45,300 bases of DNA. Origin: DASXYU01 sp036502295. GTDB taxonomy: Bacteria > Actinomycetota > Actinomycetes > Mycobacteriales > Jatrophihabitantaceae. Each line of letters starts with the position of its first letter. Position 1 is the stretch's first letter. The notes beneath the pieces were generated by a model. It was given only the letters and a program-made list of their open reading frames with translations, made no database searches and was not told the DNA's origin. This document shows, one piece after another, positions 32,997 to 42,660 of the stretch. A program made the translations under genes and the position numbers. The stretch lies in assembly GCA_036502295.1 (NCBI GenBank), contig DASXYU010000015.1, forward strand, positions 1 through 45,300. Direction: 5' to 3'.

Positions 32997-33114
32997 GAGC
33001 AAGAGGTTACTGGCCGTCGACCGCTGCCACGCTGCTCTCCAGTCCTCCGCTCGCGGACTTGGCTCGCTAAGGTGATCACGCCCGTCGCCGTACCGATGGT
33101 CTTTGGGAGGTGCG

Positions 33115-33543
33115 ATGTCCAGCTCTTGGCTGGCGACGCTGCTCGACCAGGAGCAGATAGAGACTACGACCAAGATCACGTCGCACGTGACGCCGGTTGT
33201 CGACATGCCGGACAGAACTGGTGCCGACGTTGCCCACGAGCTGGGCAGTCGGCTATTCCTTCGGTACTTGACGAAGTCGCAGCTGGTCGAGTTTCTCCAG
33301 GGCAGTGTCGATCGAGGTCACTGGGTCACCCCGACGCCGATTTCGTCGACGGAGGTCGTCGATTGGTTGGCGCTGTTCGCGCCGGGGGAACCCAGGGAGC
33401 ATGCGCTCCTGTTGGATCCCTCAAAGATTGAGCTTGTTCGCGGTCCTTCCTGGGTGCGTCTCGGCTCAGGAATCGAGTACTACTTGCCAGCGGGGTTTTC
33501 CAAAGCAGCGATTCTTGATGTCGGCCACGTGCGAGTGAGGTGA
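33115..33543 (+). CDS. Hypothetical protein
   Basis: 142 aa from an ATG preceded by GGGAGG at 33105-33110, a strong site. The sequence MSSSWLATLLDQEQIETTTK leads into FLRYLTKSQLVEFLQGSVDRGHWVTPTPIS and ends in SGIEYYLPAGFSKAAILDVGHVRVR. No family recognised and no signal peptide or helix is present. The aromatic-rich end suggests a small globular domain. It is followed after 6 bp by another unknown gene, so they form a pair. Its base composition is visibly less GC-rich than the chromosome left of 31.6 kb. Confidence 0.7.
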   Translation: MSSSWLATLLDQEQIETTTKITSHVTPVVDMPDRTGADVAHELGSRLFLRYLTKSQLVEFLQGSVDRGHWVTPTPISSTEVVDWLALFAPGEPREHALLLDPSKIELVRGPSWVRLGSGIEYYLPAGFSKAAILDVGHVRVR

Positions 33544-33549
33544 CTGTCG

Positions 33550-33972
33550 ATGGACGTCAGGATCACGGAGCTTCGCTCGACGCTGGCAGGCTGGAAGGAG
33601 CAGCGGCCAGCAGTCCTCGCTCAGTTGGACGAGGAGATCGCCGTAAGTTTCGGTGAACGTCACGGTAGCTGGTTCACGCAATTCGCCTGGACAGCCTCTG
33701 GCCTTCATCGTGCGGCTGAACTCGCAATCACAAACGCGACCAGTCTGGATGACTCGCAAGCGGACGTCGCCCACATTTCAGTGAGGGCTTCGGCGTCGTC
33801 GGACACCCATTGGATCGCAACGTCGATCTATGACAGAAGACGAACGCTGAGTCGCGTGGGTCCGGATGATCTGACTCGCTGGCTAGCAGCCGCGGTGCAA
33901 GTCGCGTCGTCATTTACCTCAGGTGCGCTGACCGATACGTACGCCCTGCCTGGAGGGCAGTCCGGCCAGTAG
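33550..33972 (+). CDS. Hypothetical protein
   Basis: 140 aa starting MDVRITELRSTLAGWKEQRP. A mixed sequence with two amphipathic N-terminal helices, a central ADVAHISVRASASSDTHWIATSIYD strand-rich part and an alanine-rich end. No recognised domain. It begins 6 bp after the previous unknown gene and ends 33 bp before the convergent UvrD-type helicase gene. A small two-component unit with its neighbour, such as toxin and antitoxin, is conceivable, but nothing in either sequence proves it. Confidence 0.65.
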   Translation: MDVRITELRSTLAGWKEQRPAVLAQLDEEIAVSFGERHGSWFTQFAWTASGLHRAAELAITNATSLDDSQADVAHISVRASASSDTHWIATSIYDRRRTLSRVGPDDLTRWLAAAVQVASSFTSGALTDTYALPGGQSGQ

Positions 33973-34004
33973 GCATTGAGCCCGTCCACGCTCGCGACGG
34001 CGAC

Positions 34005-36152
34005 TCACCCTGGGCGAGTCATGACTACCAGTTCGTCGCGGGCTCGGGTGGCGGCGACGTAGTGGAGCGACCGGGCGCGGAGTTCGGCGTCGGCCCGCTC
34101 GCTCTGGTCGAGAGCGTCGAGGCGGGCTTGTTCGTTGCTGGAGCGGAAGCCGATGTCGGTGAGTATGACCTTGGCGAACTCGGTGCCCTTGGCGCGGTGG
34201 CTGGTCATAACGGCGACTCGTCCCTCGGGTGGCCGCTCACGATCGATCGAACGCGCGGGGACCTCCGACTCGGCGAGGCGCGTGGTCACTCGGTCTCGCT
34301 GGTATCTATCCGGAACGAGTACTGCAATGGTTTCGGGTGGTGCGCCTTGGCTGAGCCATTCCCGAACGGTTGTGACGATGAGTTCCAGCTCGTCTTCGAG
34401 CGTCGAGACTGAACGCAGGCCGGGCTTGGGTCCGGTCCGCACTGAGCGGTAGCCCGTCGTCTCAGCCTCATCGTCCAAGTCGACGTACTCGCCGCCTTCG
34501 AGGATCGACATGGCGTAATGGAGGTTCTGCGCGGTGGTGCGGTAGTTGAGCGTAAGCCGACGAGAGCGCCCAACGACACTGATGCCGAAACGGCTCAACA
34601 CGACCTTCGGCCCATATATCCGCTGGTGCGAGTCCTCGGCGAGGAAGAGATCATTCGAGCCCGTGCCGGCGAGCGCGCGATTGAGCCGAAGCTGTGGGGG
34701 CGTCAGATCCTGGCCCTCGTCGACAAGGACGTGATCCGCCGGCCGTGATGCGGGATTGGCGTCCAGATACGCAGCGGCAACGGCGGCAGCCTCAGCAAAG
34801 TCGAGCGACCCGTCCGTCCGACCGTAGGCCCGGTACGCCTCGATCAGTTTCCACACCGCAGAACGCTTCGCGCGGTCGAGGGGAGTACCGCGGCCGGGTC
34901 GGCGAACTCGCAGGTACTCATCCTCAGTCGTCAGGCTGTTCGGTAGGACGACAAGCGCGTACTCGGCTTCGAGGAACGTCTCGTTCGCGATGGCCGGCGC
35001 CAACGAGGTTGCGGTCGCGGTGATCACCTCTGCCCACCGGCCGGAGCGGGTTCGGGTGGTGACGGCCGACCTCGGGTCCCCGAGCACTGCAGTGACCGCG
35101 GCTGTGATTCCTTCGCCGGCGCCTCGGATTACCGCAGCGGCGATCGAATCGACGCTGGCGATGAAGATGCCCGGTTCGCCCAGTTGAGGGGCAAGGGTCA
35201 CTGACGGGTCGAGTTGCTCGATGCCGTCACGGAGCGACTCCGCGAGGTTGGTGGTGAAGGTCGTCAGAATGATCCGCTCCGTTGGATGCTCGCGTGAGAG
35301 ACGCCTCGCACGATGCATCAGGACGACCGTCTTGCCGGTGCCCGCGCCGCCGCTGAGACGGAAGGGGCCGTTGAAGTCGCGGTCGACGTATCGGCGCTGC
35401 TCCGGGTGCAGGAACACCCTCCACGCACCGAAGTCGCCGGCGTCGAGGACGCGACGCAACTCGTCTTCGCCCTCGACGAGGGCGAACTGGGCGCGGGCGG
35501 CGGGTTTCCCGAACGACTCGATGACGTCGGTGTCTGACTCGGTGTCGCGGGGTCGGGCCAGATCGTACTTCTCGATGATCGCCTCGACGGGATCGCCGGA
35601 CAGCAGATCGAGCAGGATCATGCCGAGCCAGCCGTCATGCGCCTCGACCAGCTTCTGCAAGGCGTCATCATCGCCTGCGGCCAGCGCGGCGTCCGCCACG
35701 TCCTCCGGTATGCCAAGACGATCTACCAACTCCTCACGCGTGCGACCCCAGTGGATCAGGATCGGCTCGGACGAAGGAGCCTCAACGTTGGCTGCGGGTG
35801 TCGAGTAGTCGGCGGCGACGGGCGTCGGTGCGTCCTCGAACTGTGGCAGGCCGTTGACGGGATTCACGGTGAGACGAGTCTTCGTGGCAATCGCGATCGC
35901 ATCGTCGTGGTTCCAGACGCCATGAACGACGTAGTGGGCCTCGCCGTTGTTGTCGAGCCTGAACAGCACGGCACGCCAGTGGTCGTCCACTCGACCGGTT
36001 CGGACTCGTGCGTCGGCGGCCATTTTGAGGGGCTCTATATGCAGGCCTGGTGTCGTATCGTCGGCGGCGAGCTTCTGCAGGAAGGTCATGAACTTGGCCT
36101 TCACGGACCCGTCCAGATCGCCCTTGATCTGGCTCATGATCAATGTGGGCAC
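34005..36152 (-). CDS. UvrD/Rep-type superfamily 1 helicase with RelE/ParE-like N-terminal domain
   Basis: A 715-aa SF1 helicase. Residues 1-100 resemble a RelE/ParE fold: FMTFLQKLAADD, IEPLKMAADARVRTGRVDDHWRAVLFRLD and YVVHGVWNHDDAIAIA. A helical middle is followed by the motor with Walker A LSGGAGTGKTVVLMHRA (about 266-282), LTTFTTNLAESL, Walker B VLVDEGQDLTPPQ (about 473-485), SHQRIYG, LNYRTTAQNL, and the C-terminal SHRAKGTEF and LHYVAATRARDELVV. GTG start at 36152 overlaps the last base of the upstream giant helicase stop and has GGAGGG about 10 nt upstream, so the two are co-translated. The coupling suggests they work together on DNA. Confidence 0.92.
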   Translation of the reverse strand: MPTLIMSQIKGDLDGSVKAKFMTFLQKLAADDTTPGLHIEPLKMAADARVRTGRVDDHWRAVLFRLDNNGEAHYVVHGVWNHDDAIAIATKTRLTVNPVNGLPQFEDAPTPVAADYSTPAANVEAPSSEPILIHWGRTREELVDRLGIPEDVADAALAAGDDDALQKLVEAHDGWLGMILLDLLSGDPVEAIIEKYDLARPRDTESDTDVIESFGKPAARAQFALVEGEDELRRVLDAGDFGAWRVFLHPEQRRYVDRDFNGPFRLSGGAGTGKTVVLMHRARRLSREHPTERIILTTFTTNLAESLRDGIEQLDPSVTLAPQLGEPGIFIASVDSIAAAVIRGAGEGITAAVTAVLGDPRSAVTTRTRSGRWAEVITATATSLAPAIANETFLEAEYALVVLPNSLTTEDEYLRVRRPGRGTPLDRAKRSAVWKLIEAYRAYGRTDGSLDFAEAAAVAAAYLDANPASRPADHVLVDEGQDLTPPQLRLNRALAGTGSNDLFLAEDSHQRIYGPKVVLSRFGISVVGRSRRLTLNYRTTAQNLHYAMSILEGGEYVDLDDEAETTGYRSVRTGPKPGLRSVSTLEDELELIVTTVREWLSQGAPPETIAVLVPDRYQRDRVTTRLAESEVPARSIDRERPPEGRVAVMTSHRAKGTEFAKVILTDIGFRSSNEQARLDALDQSERADAELRARSLHYVAATRARDELVVMTRPG

Positions 36153-39100
36153 TAGACAGTCCCTCCACCCGTAGACGATTCGGCAAGCCGCCGTCCGACT
36201 TCGTCAGCGATGTGGTCGGCCTCGGGCGGTAAGACGGCCCATCCGGCTTCTACCAACTCGGTTCTATCTTCGGACGTGAGACCGAGATCAACAGCGACAT
36301 GCAGGGTGGGCCACGCAACGTCGATCGGGATGCCGTCCAGAACCTCGGCGCCGAGCGTCGGCGGGGCGAGGCCGGTTTGGAGGGCGAGGTCCGCGACGAG
36401 ATCCCTTTCCGCGCCTGCTCGAGCACGATCGAAGAGACCTCCCCACACGAAATCGACCGGCCGTCGTCCGGTGTCGGGAGGCGCGACTGGTGCAAGAAGA
36501 CTGTCGTCGGTCGCGGTGACGGTGGTGATCACGGTTGGCCGGTCGCGTAGGGCGAGGGCGTTCGAGAGGCGAAGCCAGTGCCGCCAAGAGTCAGCGTGCG
36601 CATCGTTCAGGTGGCCGGGTCGGTCATCAAGGACAACCGCGACGCCGTTGGTTTGGAAGTCCACAACCACACTGAGGGCGTCCGACCGATAAAGGCCAAC
36701 AGGGCGGGTCCCAGTAAACGCCTCGCCACGCAGTACCTCGCGCGCGAGTTCGACCAGCGGGGAATCATCAGGCGCAGTACCCCGCTCGGCGAACTTGCCG
36801 AGGAACATTGGTGTTGCCCGGGCAACGACACCCACATCCGCCGGGTTTGGCTCGGTGACCCAATGCAAGAGCCAGTCAATCGGCCCTTGCGCGAGCGCAG
36901 CATAAGCACCGGGCGTCGCTTTGAACTCTGGATGGTTGATAAGGCTGCCCACGGTCTCGTCTGAGTACCACGGGGGCGGGGGCGGCGGTTCATCAGCCAA
37001 GTCGCGTGAGGAGATCCCCAGAACCACATGACCCGCGGCGCGAAGGTTGGCGCGTTTTTGTGCGTCGTCGGCGAGGCGGTTGTGCGCCTCGGTCGCATGC
37101 CACGTCCGACCATCGGTGAAGATCGAGACGGGCGGGACGTTGGTGTCGTTAGACCGAAGCGTGAAATCAGGCCTTGAGTTGAGCGCGTTCTCCTGAGGCG
37201 TGAGCACCCACTGGCGCGTGCTGCTCGGGAAGGTGAAGCGGACGAGGTTGCCGGAGGGCCCAGGTACCTGGCTCACCGTCGCGCCGGCGATGGTGAGACG
37301 TTCGATGAGTACCTTGCGGAACAGCTGTTCCAGCTGCGACTCCGGGTCTTCCTGGGGTGGCATCTCAGTGATCGACCACGAGCATTCGCCGGCGGAGGTT
37401 GCGCTGTCCGGAAGCGCAAGCAGGGTGCGCAGGTGTCTCTCCGCTGAGGCCCGGGAGACCCGTCGGATCTGACTCGGCGGAACAAAGGGCAACAGGCAGC
37501 GATGGCAGGCGAGGCGCTCTTCATGCTGGCACTCGCAATCGCGTACACGCTCCCACGCCACCGCCAGCAGAGTGCGTAGCTGCGATGGTGAGGCGATCTC
37601 GGCGAGATAGCCCGTGCCGCCGGGGACGATGTCGTGGATCAGCAGTCCATCGTGGTTTTCGGCCCCGTCTGACTTGGTGGGCTCGATGATGCGTTCGATT
37701 GCCAGGTGGTCGGGGTGGCCACCGAGCTGTTCTCGAAGCCCGAGCAGGATCGCCGCGGAGAGACTGGGGAGCGCGAAATCGTCACCGAGAGTGATCGAGT
37801 ACGGCAGTCGGATCGATAGTCCCTGTGTACGCAAGGTGCGCGAGAGCGCGATGGTGACGTTGTGCTCGACCGGCGACGTGCGGTGCTTACACCACGGTCT
37901 GTGCTCGTAGATCAGGTTGCGGCCGGGCTGGATGTCCAACTTGCCGCAGCCCTCGCAGACTTTGAACAGTGATCCTGCGCGTTCTTCTCCGCTGATCATT
38001 CGTGTCGAGCCGCTGCCCGGTTGGCCGAGGTTGAGCCAGCGCAGATCCACAGACCGCAGGTAGGTGGATCCCAGGCCGACACCGTCTACGTACCACCGCG
38101 CGGCGACGTCCGCCTCGGTGAAGTCGGCGGTAACCGCGATCTGGAAAGTCTTGCTGAACCGCTCGTCCCGCCGGTCAGAGATCGCTGCCTCGTCGCGTCG
38201 CACCTCGGCGGTGACGTGGGTGAGTTCGACGACGTCGAGTCGCTGCCCGGTGTCGCTGATCGCTTTGCTACCGCACCGCGGGCACTCGGGCGGGATGGTT
38301 GAGACGCCCGCGCTCTCCGCGTCCTGCGCGAACCCGCAGGCCGGGCAGAACACCCACGGCCGGATCGCCGTGCCGTCCACACCCAGGTCGATTGCGTCGA
38401 TCGCGATCTCGTAGCCACGCGCATAGAACGTGGCGCCGGGGGCGAACTCCCTGATCGCCTGTGCGGAGGCTCGTTGGATCTGGGCGTGCTCGCTCTGGAA
38501 GGTGTTGCTGTCTGGGTCGATCCAGCTCACACCGACGTCGAGGACCACTGCGTCGTCGAGAAGTGTGTAGTTCGGCAGGACGCCGTACTCCTCCAGGACG
38601 CCGATCCAGTAGTCGGTCCGCAAGTGCGAGAGCTGCCCGGCGGTTAAGCGACGGGCAGCCTGCGCTGAACGCAGGGCCTGGGCATCCTCGTCCGTGGCCG
38701 TCGGTAGCCCCGCCTTGGTCGTCAGCTCGGGGAGGATCGCATCGAGTCGGTCCATCCGGTGGCGCAGGTTCTCAACCGTGGTTTGCCAGCGATGGCTTGC
38801 CGTATGCAGGGTCGCAGCCATACCGCTTGTTGCCGGTCCGGCGGACGGGGTTGACCATTCCTCCAGCGCGTCGACCACGATGTTCTGCAAGGGTCCGAAG
38901 CAGTCGGCGAACCGTTCGACATGTCTCAATGGATCGGATTCGTTGTAGGCAATGAGGTCGCCGAGGAAGGTGCCGTCGGCGCTTGAGCCGATGGCACCGG
39001 ATGCGGAGTTGGGGTGCGGGCGGTTGGTGTCCCGCGCGAAAGTGTCAGCAAGGTGGGCGACGTACTGGCGACGCAGGATCTCCTCAGCACGTAGGTAGGT

Positions 39101-42100
39101 AGCAGGCGGGCGAACCTCTCCGTTGATCACCGACAGCGGCTCGCCGATCTTAGGCAGCTGGTCGCCGCGGCCGGTGACGAACGCGAGATTGAGCGCGTTG
39201 CCCGTCAGACGGCCGGCACGCCCGACTCGTTGCAGGTACGAGGCCACGGTTCGCGGTAGCGACGACAAGAAGACGGCCGACAGATCACCGATGTCGATAC
39301 CCATTTCGAGCGTCGGTGTGGCGACGAGAACATTGGGTGCCTGGGGATCAGCCGACGAAGACTTGAACCCGTTCTCATAGGCCAGCCGTGTTTCGTCATC
39401 GAGCAGCCCGGTGTGTTCTCGCGCGACGATGCGGCGCAGGTCGGGCGAGGCGTATAGCCGACGGTAGAAACCATCACGCAGCGGCGACCGGCGCAGTCGA
39501 CCCGTACGGCAACGAGCGACCAGACACGGCGCGCCGTCGAGCTGGTCGACGGTCAGCTTCGAGCCGGGCGTGGTCGCATGGCAGGTGTCGCAGATCAGCA
39601 AGTGCCCGCCCGCTGCCAAGTCGGCATCCGCGCACGGCGCGACGGTGACGATTGACGGTGACAACGCAAAGACGGCCGCACCGGTCTTGCTGGTCGTTGT
39701 TTCCAGGGCTCCGTCGCGTGCGAGCCGCTCGAAAAGCTTGCGGGCAAGGCCACCTCCGTCGAACGCGGAGACTCTAAGCACCCGACCCGTCCAGATCGCG
39801 TACCACGACTTCGGCGTCGTGACCGGATCTAGGTTGTCGCTATCGCCCGATCCGCCGATGCGCGGATACCCCGGAGCGGGGCGTCCCGAAGGGAACGCGG
39901 GCATGCCCTCGTTGCGTGGACGCCCGCCCCAGATCGAATAGCGCGCGCCGTCTTCATTGCGGTACTTCGTGAACCACGGGTGGGCGATTGCGCCCTGGGA
40001 GCGCATCCGGTCGAGCACGCCGCGCACCCAGGCCACCAGATCGGCGTCGGACGGCGCACCACCAGTGCCGTCGAGGCCCGGTTGCCACGCGAAGCCTTCG
40101 AGCGCGGCCCGCGCGCTGCCGATGATCTTCGGCACCTGGCCGGCATCCACCTCCGCGGCGACGGAGCCGGTCAGTTCCAGTGTGCGACCAGTGCGGGAGT
40201 TGAGTCCGAACTCCATCGCGATGTCCAGCGCCAAGCGACGGCGTACTCGGTTTCGCACCGCGACCGGAACCGCACGTTGCGTGCGTTCCTTCCAGAACGG
40301 GTCGAAGGAAGGGCGGTCGGCCAGATCAGGCGGAAGAATCCGGTACCGAGCGAACGAGTCGTCGCCTGCGGCCCGCAGGACGTCCTCGACGAGTTGCTCC
40401 AGCGACACCGCCCCTTCGGCGATGCTCGCTCGGAGCACGCCGCGCAGCGTGAGCGCATGCGAGCGTGCCTGGACGAAACCCGCACGGTGGGCGGCGTCCT
40501 GAACCGAGTCGGTGAAGACGAGTGCTTTCTTCTCATTGGCATCGAGCGTCGGTGACCCGAACAGCGTGCTGAGCGAAACGGAAAGTAGTGTGGCGATCGC
40601 GCTGCCGAGGAAACGGATTCCGTCGGCTTGTCCGCAGGCCGGGCAGTCATCGTCCTTGGCGGCCTTGTCCGAGTCAGGTCCAGTCGTTGTGAGGACGGGG
40701 AGTAGCCGTCCATCGAGTAGGTCGGGGTCGTCGGCATTCGGCGTCTGTGGCAGCAGTTCGCGGCCCGAGACAGAGAACCAAGTGAGTCCTTCGGTCTCCT
40801 CGCCGGCCAGGGCCGCCGCGCCCTCGTTCGGTGCGAAAAGCAGCGCGCGGAACCGTCCTTCACGCTGGGCGTGGTTACGGCGGATGTCCTCGTCCTTGGT
40901 CGACAAGCTCTGTCCGACCGGAGCGAGGCCGACACCCCAGCCGGACCGACCGCAGTGTCGGCAGTACAGCGCCGGGAATGATGGGCGTGACTCCTCGCCG
41001 ACACCGCCCACCGGCCCGTCGTCGCCCCAGCGCAGGGATGCGGTCGAGTCCGCGATGCGGTCGATCCGGGTCAGTTCCCTGATCCAAAGGTGGGTGTCGA
41101 CTGACAGTGCGCCGCGACCCGCCAACGCGCGAATGTGGCCCAATGCGGCGACGACGCTCGTCAGGAACGTGGCCCATGCCGAACCGGCCCCGTGCCGCCC
41201 GAACGAGACATCGCCGATCACATCGGCGACGAGCTGGTCGAGCGCCGCAGCATCAGAGGCGTGCTCGGCGAGCGATCGGATGAGCGGGTGCGCCTGCGAC
41301 AGCAGAAGAAGCCGCTTGGGATCGGCAGAGTCGATGATCGACGGATCGCCCTCGTACAGCGAGTGCAGGACGACGCGGGCCAGCTCCTCGCCGGTCGGCT
41401 CGTCCCCCAGCGAATCCACCGCGGAGTTCGCGGCAGCGAGATCGATTCGGTTCGCGTCGACCGGCGTCACACCGAGGGCGGCGACCTCGGTCGCGGCGTC
41501 CCCGCTCCACTCGGCGAGTGTCAGACGTGATTCCGTGACCACTGAGTCAGACGGGAACACCTCACCGAACACCGTTTCGGCGAAGTCGAGCATGACCGCC
41601 GGATCGCCCTTGTCGCCGAGTGTTGCCGACGTCGCAACCGGCGTGACTCTGCCCAGCGGGCGAGCGCGGTCCTCGTCGTTCAGCAGTGGGTCGTCGTCTC
41701 GCCAATGGCTTTTGAGCGCGAGGCCGAGACGCCGAAGCAGCATGGCGACGTCGGTGCCCTGGGCGCCGTCATAGGTGTGGAACTCGTCGAGGACGAGGTA
41801 CTGCAGGCTGGTCGCGGACTGCCGCCACAGCCCCTGGTCGTCGTGGCGTAGCAGCAGCTGGTCGAGCATCTTGTAGTTGGTGAGCAGGATGTCCGGCGCG
41901 GTGTCCCTCATCACCGCCCGGTCGGTAATCAGCCCGTCCTTCGTGACGGACGTGCGTGTGGGGCCGTCCTGCCCGGTGTACAGCGCGGCGGTGACGACCG
42001 ACAACTCCGAGTGCGCTGTGAGCAGATCCGTGAGGCGCTTGGCCTGGTCGTTCGCGAGCGCGTTCATCGGGTACAGGATCAGCGCCTTGGTGCCGGTGAC

Positions 42101-42496
42101 GCCCTCGCGTCGCGCACGCAGGACGTGGTCGAGGATCGGGTAGAGAAACGCCTCCGTCTTGCCCGATCCGGTCCCGGTCGTCACCAAGGTCGGCTGCGGA
42201 CGGCGCCGTTCTCCTCGAATGGAGGACGAGAGTCGGGCGAACGCAGCAGCCTGATGCCCGTAGGGCGGGAACCCGCCGTACCACTCCAGCAGGTCGCGCC
42301 ACCCCTCGTCCGCCGGGCGGAAGGGGACTCGCAGGCGGACGTACGGCCCCTTGAACATGCCGGTGTCAGGGTCGGAGAGGAAGCGGTCGAGGGCGTCCCG
42401 AACGTCGGGGTCGGCGAGGGCGAAGGTCGTGGTGAGGTAGTCGAGAAGGCTGCGGCGGATCGAAGCAGCTTGCACGGTGGGAAGTAACTCGCTCAC
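36152..42496 (-). CDS. Giant DEAD-like helicase with zinc ribbons, DUF1998-like region and C-terminal nuclease-like domain
   Basis: A 2114-aa protein. Residues about 75-250 hold SF2 motifs: GHQAAAF, Walker A TTGTGSGKTEA (106-116), LYPMNALANDQ, and the box VLDEFHTYDGAQGTD (235-249). Motifs V/VI are at about 1055-1095 (VATPTLEMGIDIGDL; YLQRVGRAGR). Cys pairs typical of zinc ribbons occur at about 515 (YCRHCG), 620 (CPACG), 968 (CDTCH) and 1383-1410 (CPACG ... CPRCG). A DUF1998/MrfA-like region carries CEGCG (about 1513) and CECQHEERLACHRC (about 1660). From about 1740 a Vsr/DUF559-like domain shows NSRPDFTLRS, VSIFTDGRTWH and LGISSRDLAD. It resembles DrmA/DrmB/MrfA relatives fused to a nuclease. 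GTG start with GGAGG 9 nt upstream. Confidence 0.9.
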   Translation of the reverse strand: MSELLPTVQAASIRRSLLDYLTTTFALADPDVRDALDRFLSDPDTGMFKGPYVRLRVPFRPADEGWRDLLEWYGGFPPYGHQAAAFARLSSSIRGERRRPQPTLVTTGTGSGKTEAFLYPILDHVLRARREGVTGTKALILYPMNALANDQAKRLTDLLTAHSELSVVTAALYTGQDGPTRTSVTKDGLITDRAVMRDTAPDILLTNYKMLDQLLLRHDDQGLWRQSATSLQYLVLDEFHTYDGAQGTDVAMLLRRLGLALKSHWRDDDPLLNDEDRARPLGRVTPVATSATLGDKGDPAVMLDFAETVFGEVFPSDSVVTESRLTLAEWSGDAATEVAALGVTPVDANRIDLAAANSAVDSLGDEPTGEELARVVLHSLYEGDPSIIDSADPKRLLLLSQAHPLIRSLAEHASDAAALDQLVADVIGDVSFGRHGAGSAWATFLTSVVAALGHIRALAGRGALSVDTHLWIRELTRIDRIADSTASLRWGDDGPVGGVGEESRPSFPALYCRHCGRSGWGVGLAPVGQSLSTKDEDIRRNHAQREGRFRALLFAPNEGAAALAGEETEGLTWFSVSGRELLPQTPNADDPDLLDGRLLPVLTTTGPDSDKAAKDDDCPACGQADGIRFLGSAIATLLSVSLSTLFGSPTLDANEKKALVFTDSVQDAAHRAGFVQARSHALTLRGVLRASIAEGAVSLEQLVEDVLRAAGDDSFARYRILPPDLADRPSFDPFWKERTQRAVPVAVRNRVRRRLALDIAMEFGLNSRTGRTLELTGSVAAEVDAGQVPKIIGSARAALEGFAWQPGLDGTGGAPSDADLVAWVRGVLDRMRSQGAIAHPWFTKYRNEDGARYSIWGGRPRNEGMPAFPSGRPAPGYPRIGGSGDSDNLDPVTTPKSWYAIWTGRVLRVSAFDGGGLARKLFERLARDGALETTTSKTGAAVFALSPSIVTVAPCADADLAAGGHLLICDTCHATTPGSKLTVDQLDGAPCLVARCRTGRLRRSPLRDGFYRRLYASPDLRRIVAREHTGLLDDETRLAYENGFKSSSADPQAPNVLVATPTLEMGIDIGDLSAVFLSSLPRTVASYLQRVGRAGRLTGNALNLAFVTGRGDQLPKIGEPLSVINGEVRPPATYLRAEEILRRQYVAHLADTFARDTNRPHPNSASGAIGSSADGTFLGDLIAYNESDPLRHVERFADCFGPLQNIVVDALEEWSTPSAGPATSGMAATLHTASHRWQTTVENLRHRMDRLDAILPELTTKAGLPTATDEDAQALRSAQAARRLTAGQLSHLRTDYWIGVLEEYGVLPNYTLLDDAVVLDVGVSWIDPDSNTFQSEHAQIQRASAQAIREFAPGATFYARGYEIAIDAIDLGVDGTAIRPWVFCPACGFAQDAESAGVSTIPPECPRCGSKAISDTGQRLDVVELTHVTAEVRRDEAAISDRRDERFSKTFQIAVTADFTEADVAARWYVDGVGLGSTYLRSVDLRWLNLGQPGSGSTRMISGEERAGSLFKVCEGCGKLDIQPGRNLIYEHRPWCKHRTSPVEHNVTIALSRTLRTQGLSIRLPYSITLGDDFALPSLSAAILLGLREQLGGHPDHLAIERIIEPTKSDGAENHDGLLIHDIVPGGTGYLAEIASPSQLRTLLAVAWERVRDCECQHEERLACHRCLLPFVPPSQIRRVSRASAERHLRTLLALPDSATSAGECSWSITEMPPQEDPESQLEQLFRKVLIERLTIAGATVSQVPGPSGNLVRFTFPSSTRQWVLTPQENALNSRPDFTLRSNDTNVPPVSIFTDGRTWHATEAHNRLADDAQKRANLRAAGHVVLGISSRDLADEPPPPPPWYSDETVGSLINHPEFKATPGAYAALAQGPIDWLLHWVTEPNPADVGVVARATPMFLGKFAERGTAPDDSPLVELAREVLRGEAFTGTRPVGLYRSDALSVVVDFQTNGVAVVLDDRPGHLNDAHADSWRHWLRLSNALALRDRPTVITTVTATDDSLLAPVAPPDTGRRPVDFVWGGLFDRARAGAERDLVADLALQTGLAPPTLGAEVLDGIPIDVAWPTLHVAVDLGLTSEDRTELVEAGWAVLPPEADHIADEVGRRLAESSTGGGTV

Positions 42497-42580
42497 CGAA
42501 AGTCACCTCCCCCCGCCGTCCCGTACAGTCAGCCGTATTCAAGCCCACAGCGGCGACAGTTCGCGTTCTCCGCACGTTAG

Positions 42581-42639
42581 ACAACCAAAACCCTACCCCT
42601 TTTGGTCGTCTAAACAGCCAAAACCCTCCCCCTTTTAGT
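42581..42639. promoter_or_regulatory. Two 26-bp direct repeats in the helicase/ATPase divergent promoter
   Basis: ACAACCAAAACCCTACCCCTTTTGGT in two parts (42581-42606) and its second copy (42614-42639) match at 23 of 26 positions, with a 33-bp period, about three helical turns. Each unit is quasi-palindromic, with CCAAAA on one side and TTTTGG or TTTTAG on the other around a C-rich centre. They are AT-rich against the surroundings and lie in the 164-bp gap between the giant helicase and the ATPase, so a regulator could bind both and control both operons. Confidence 0.7.
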
Positions 42640-42660
42640 TGCTTCGAGTAGAGTCATCGT

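Noticed and set aside
40512..41774. 420-aa Ser/Arg-rich plus-strand frame
   Set aside because: Antisense shadow inside the giant helicase gene, with low-complexity composition.
42581..42639. CRISPR-like array
   Set aside because: Only two units, 7 bp apart, with no spacers and no cas genes; a promoter repeat fits better.
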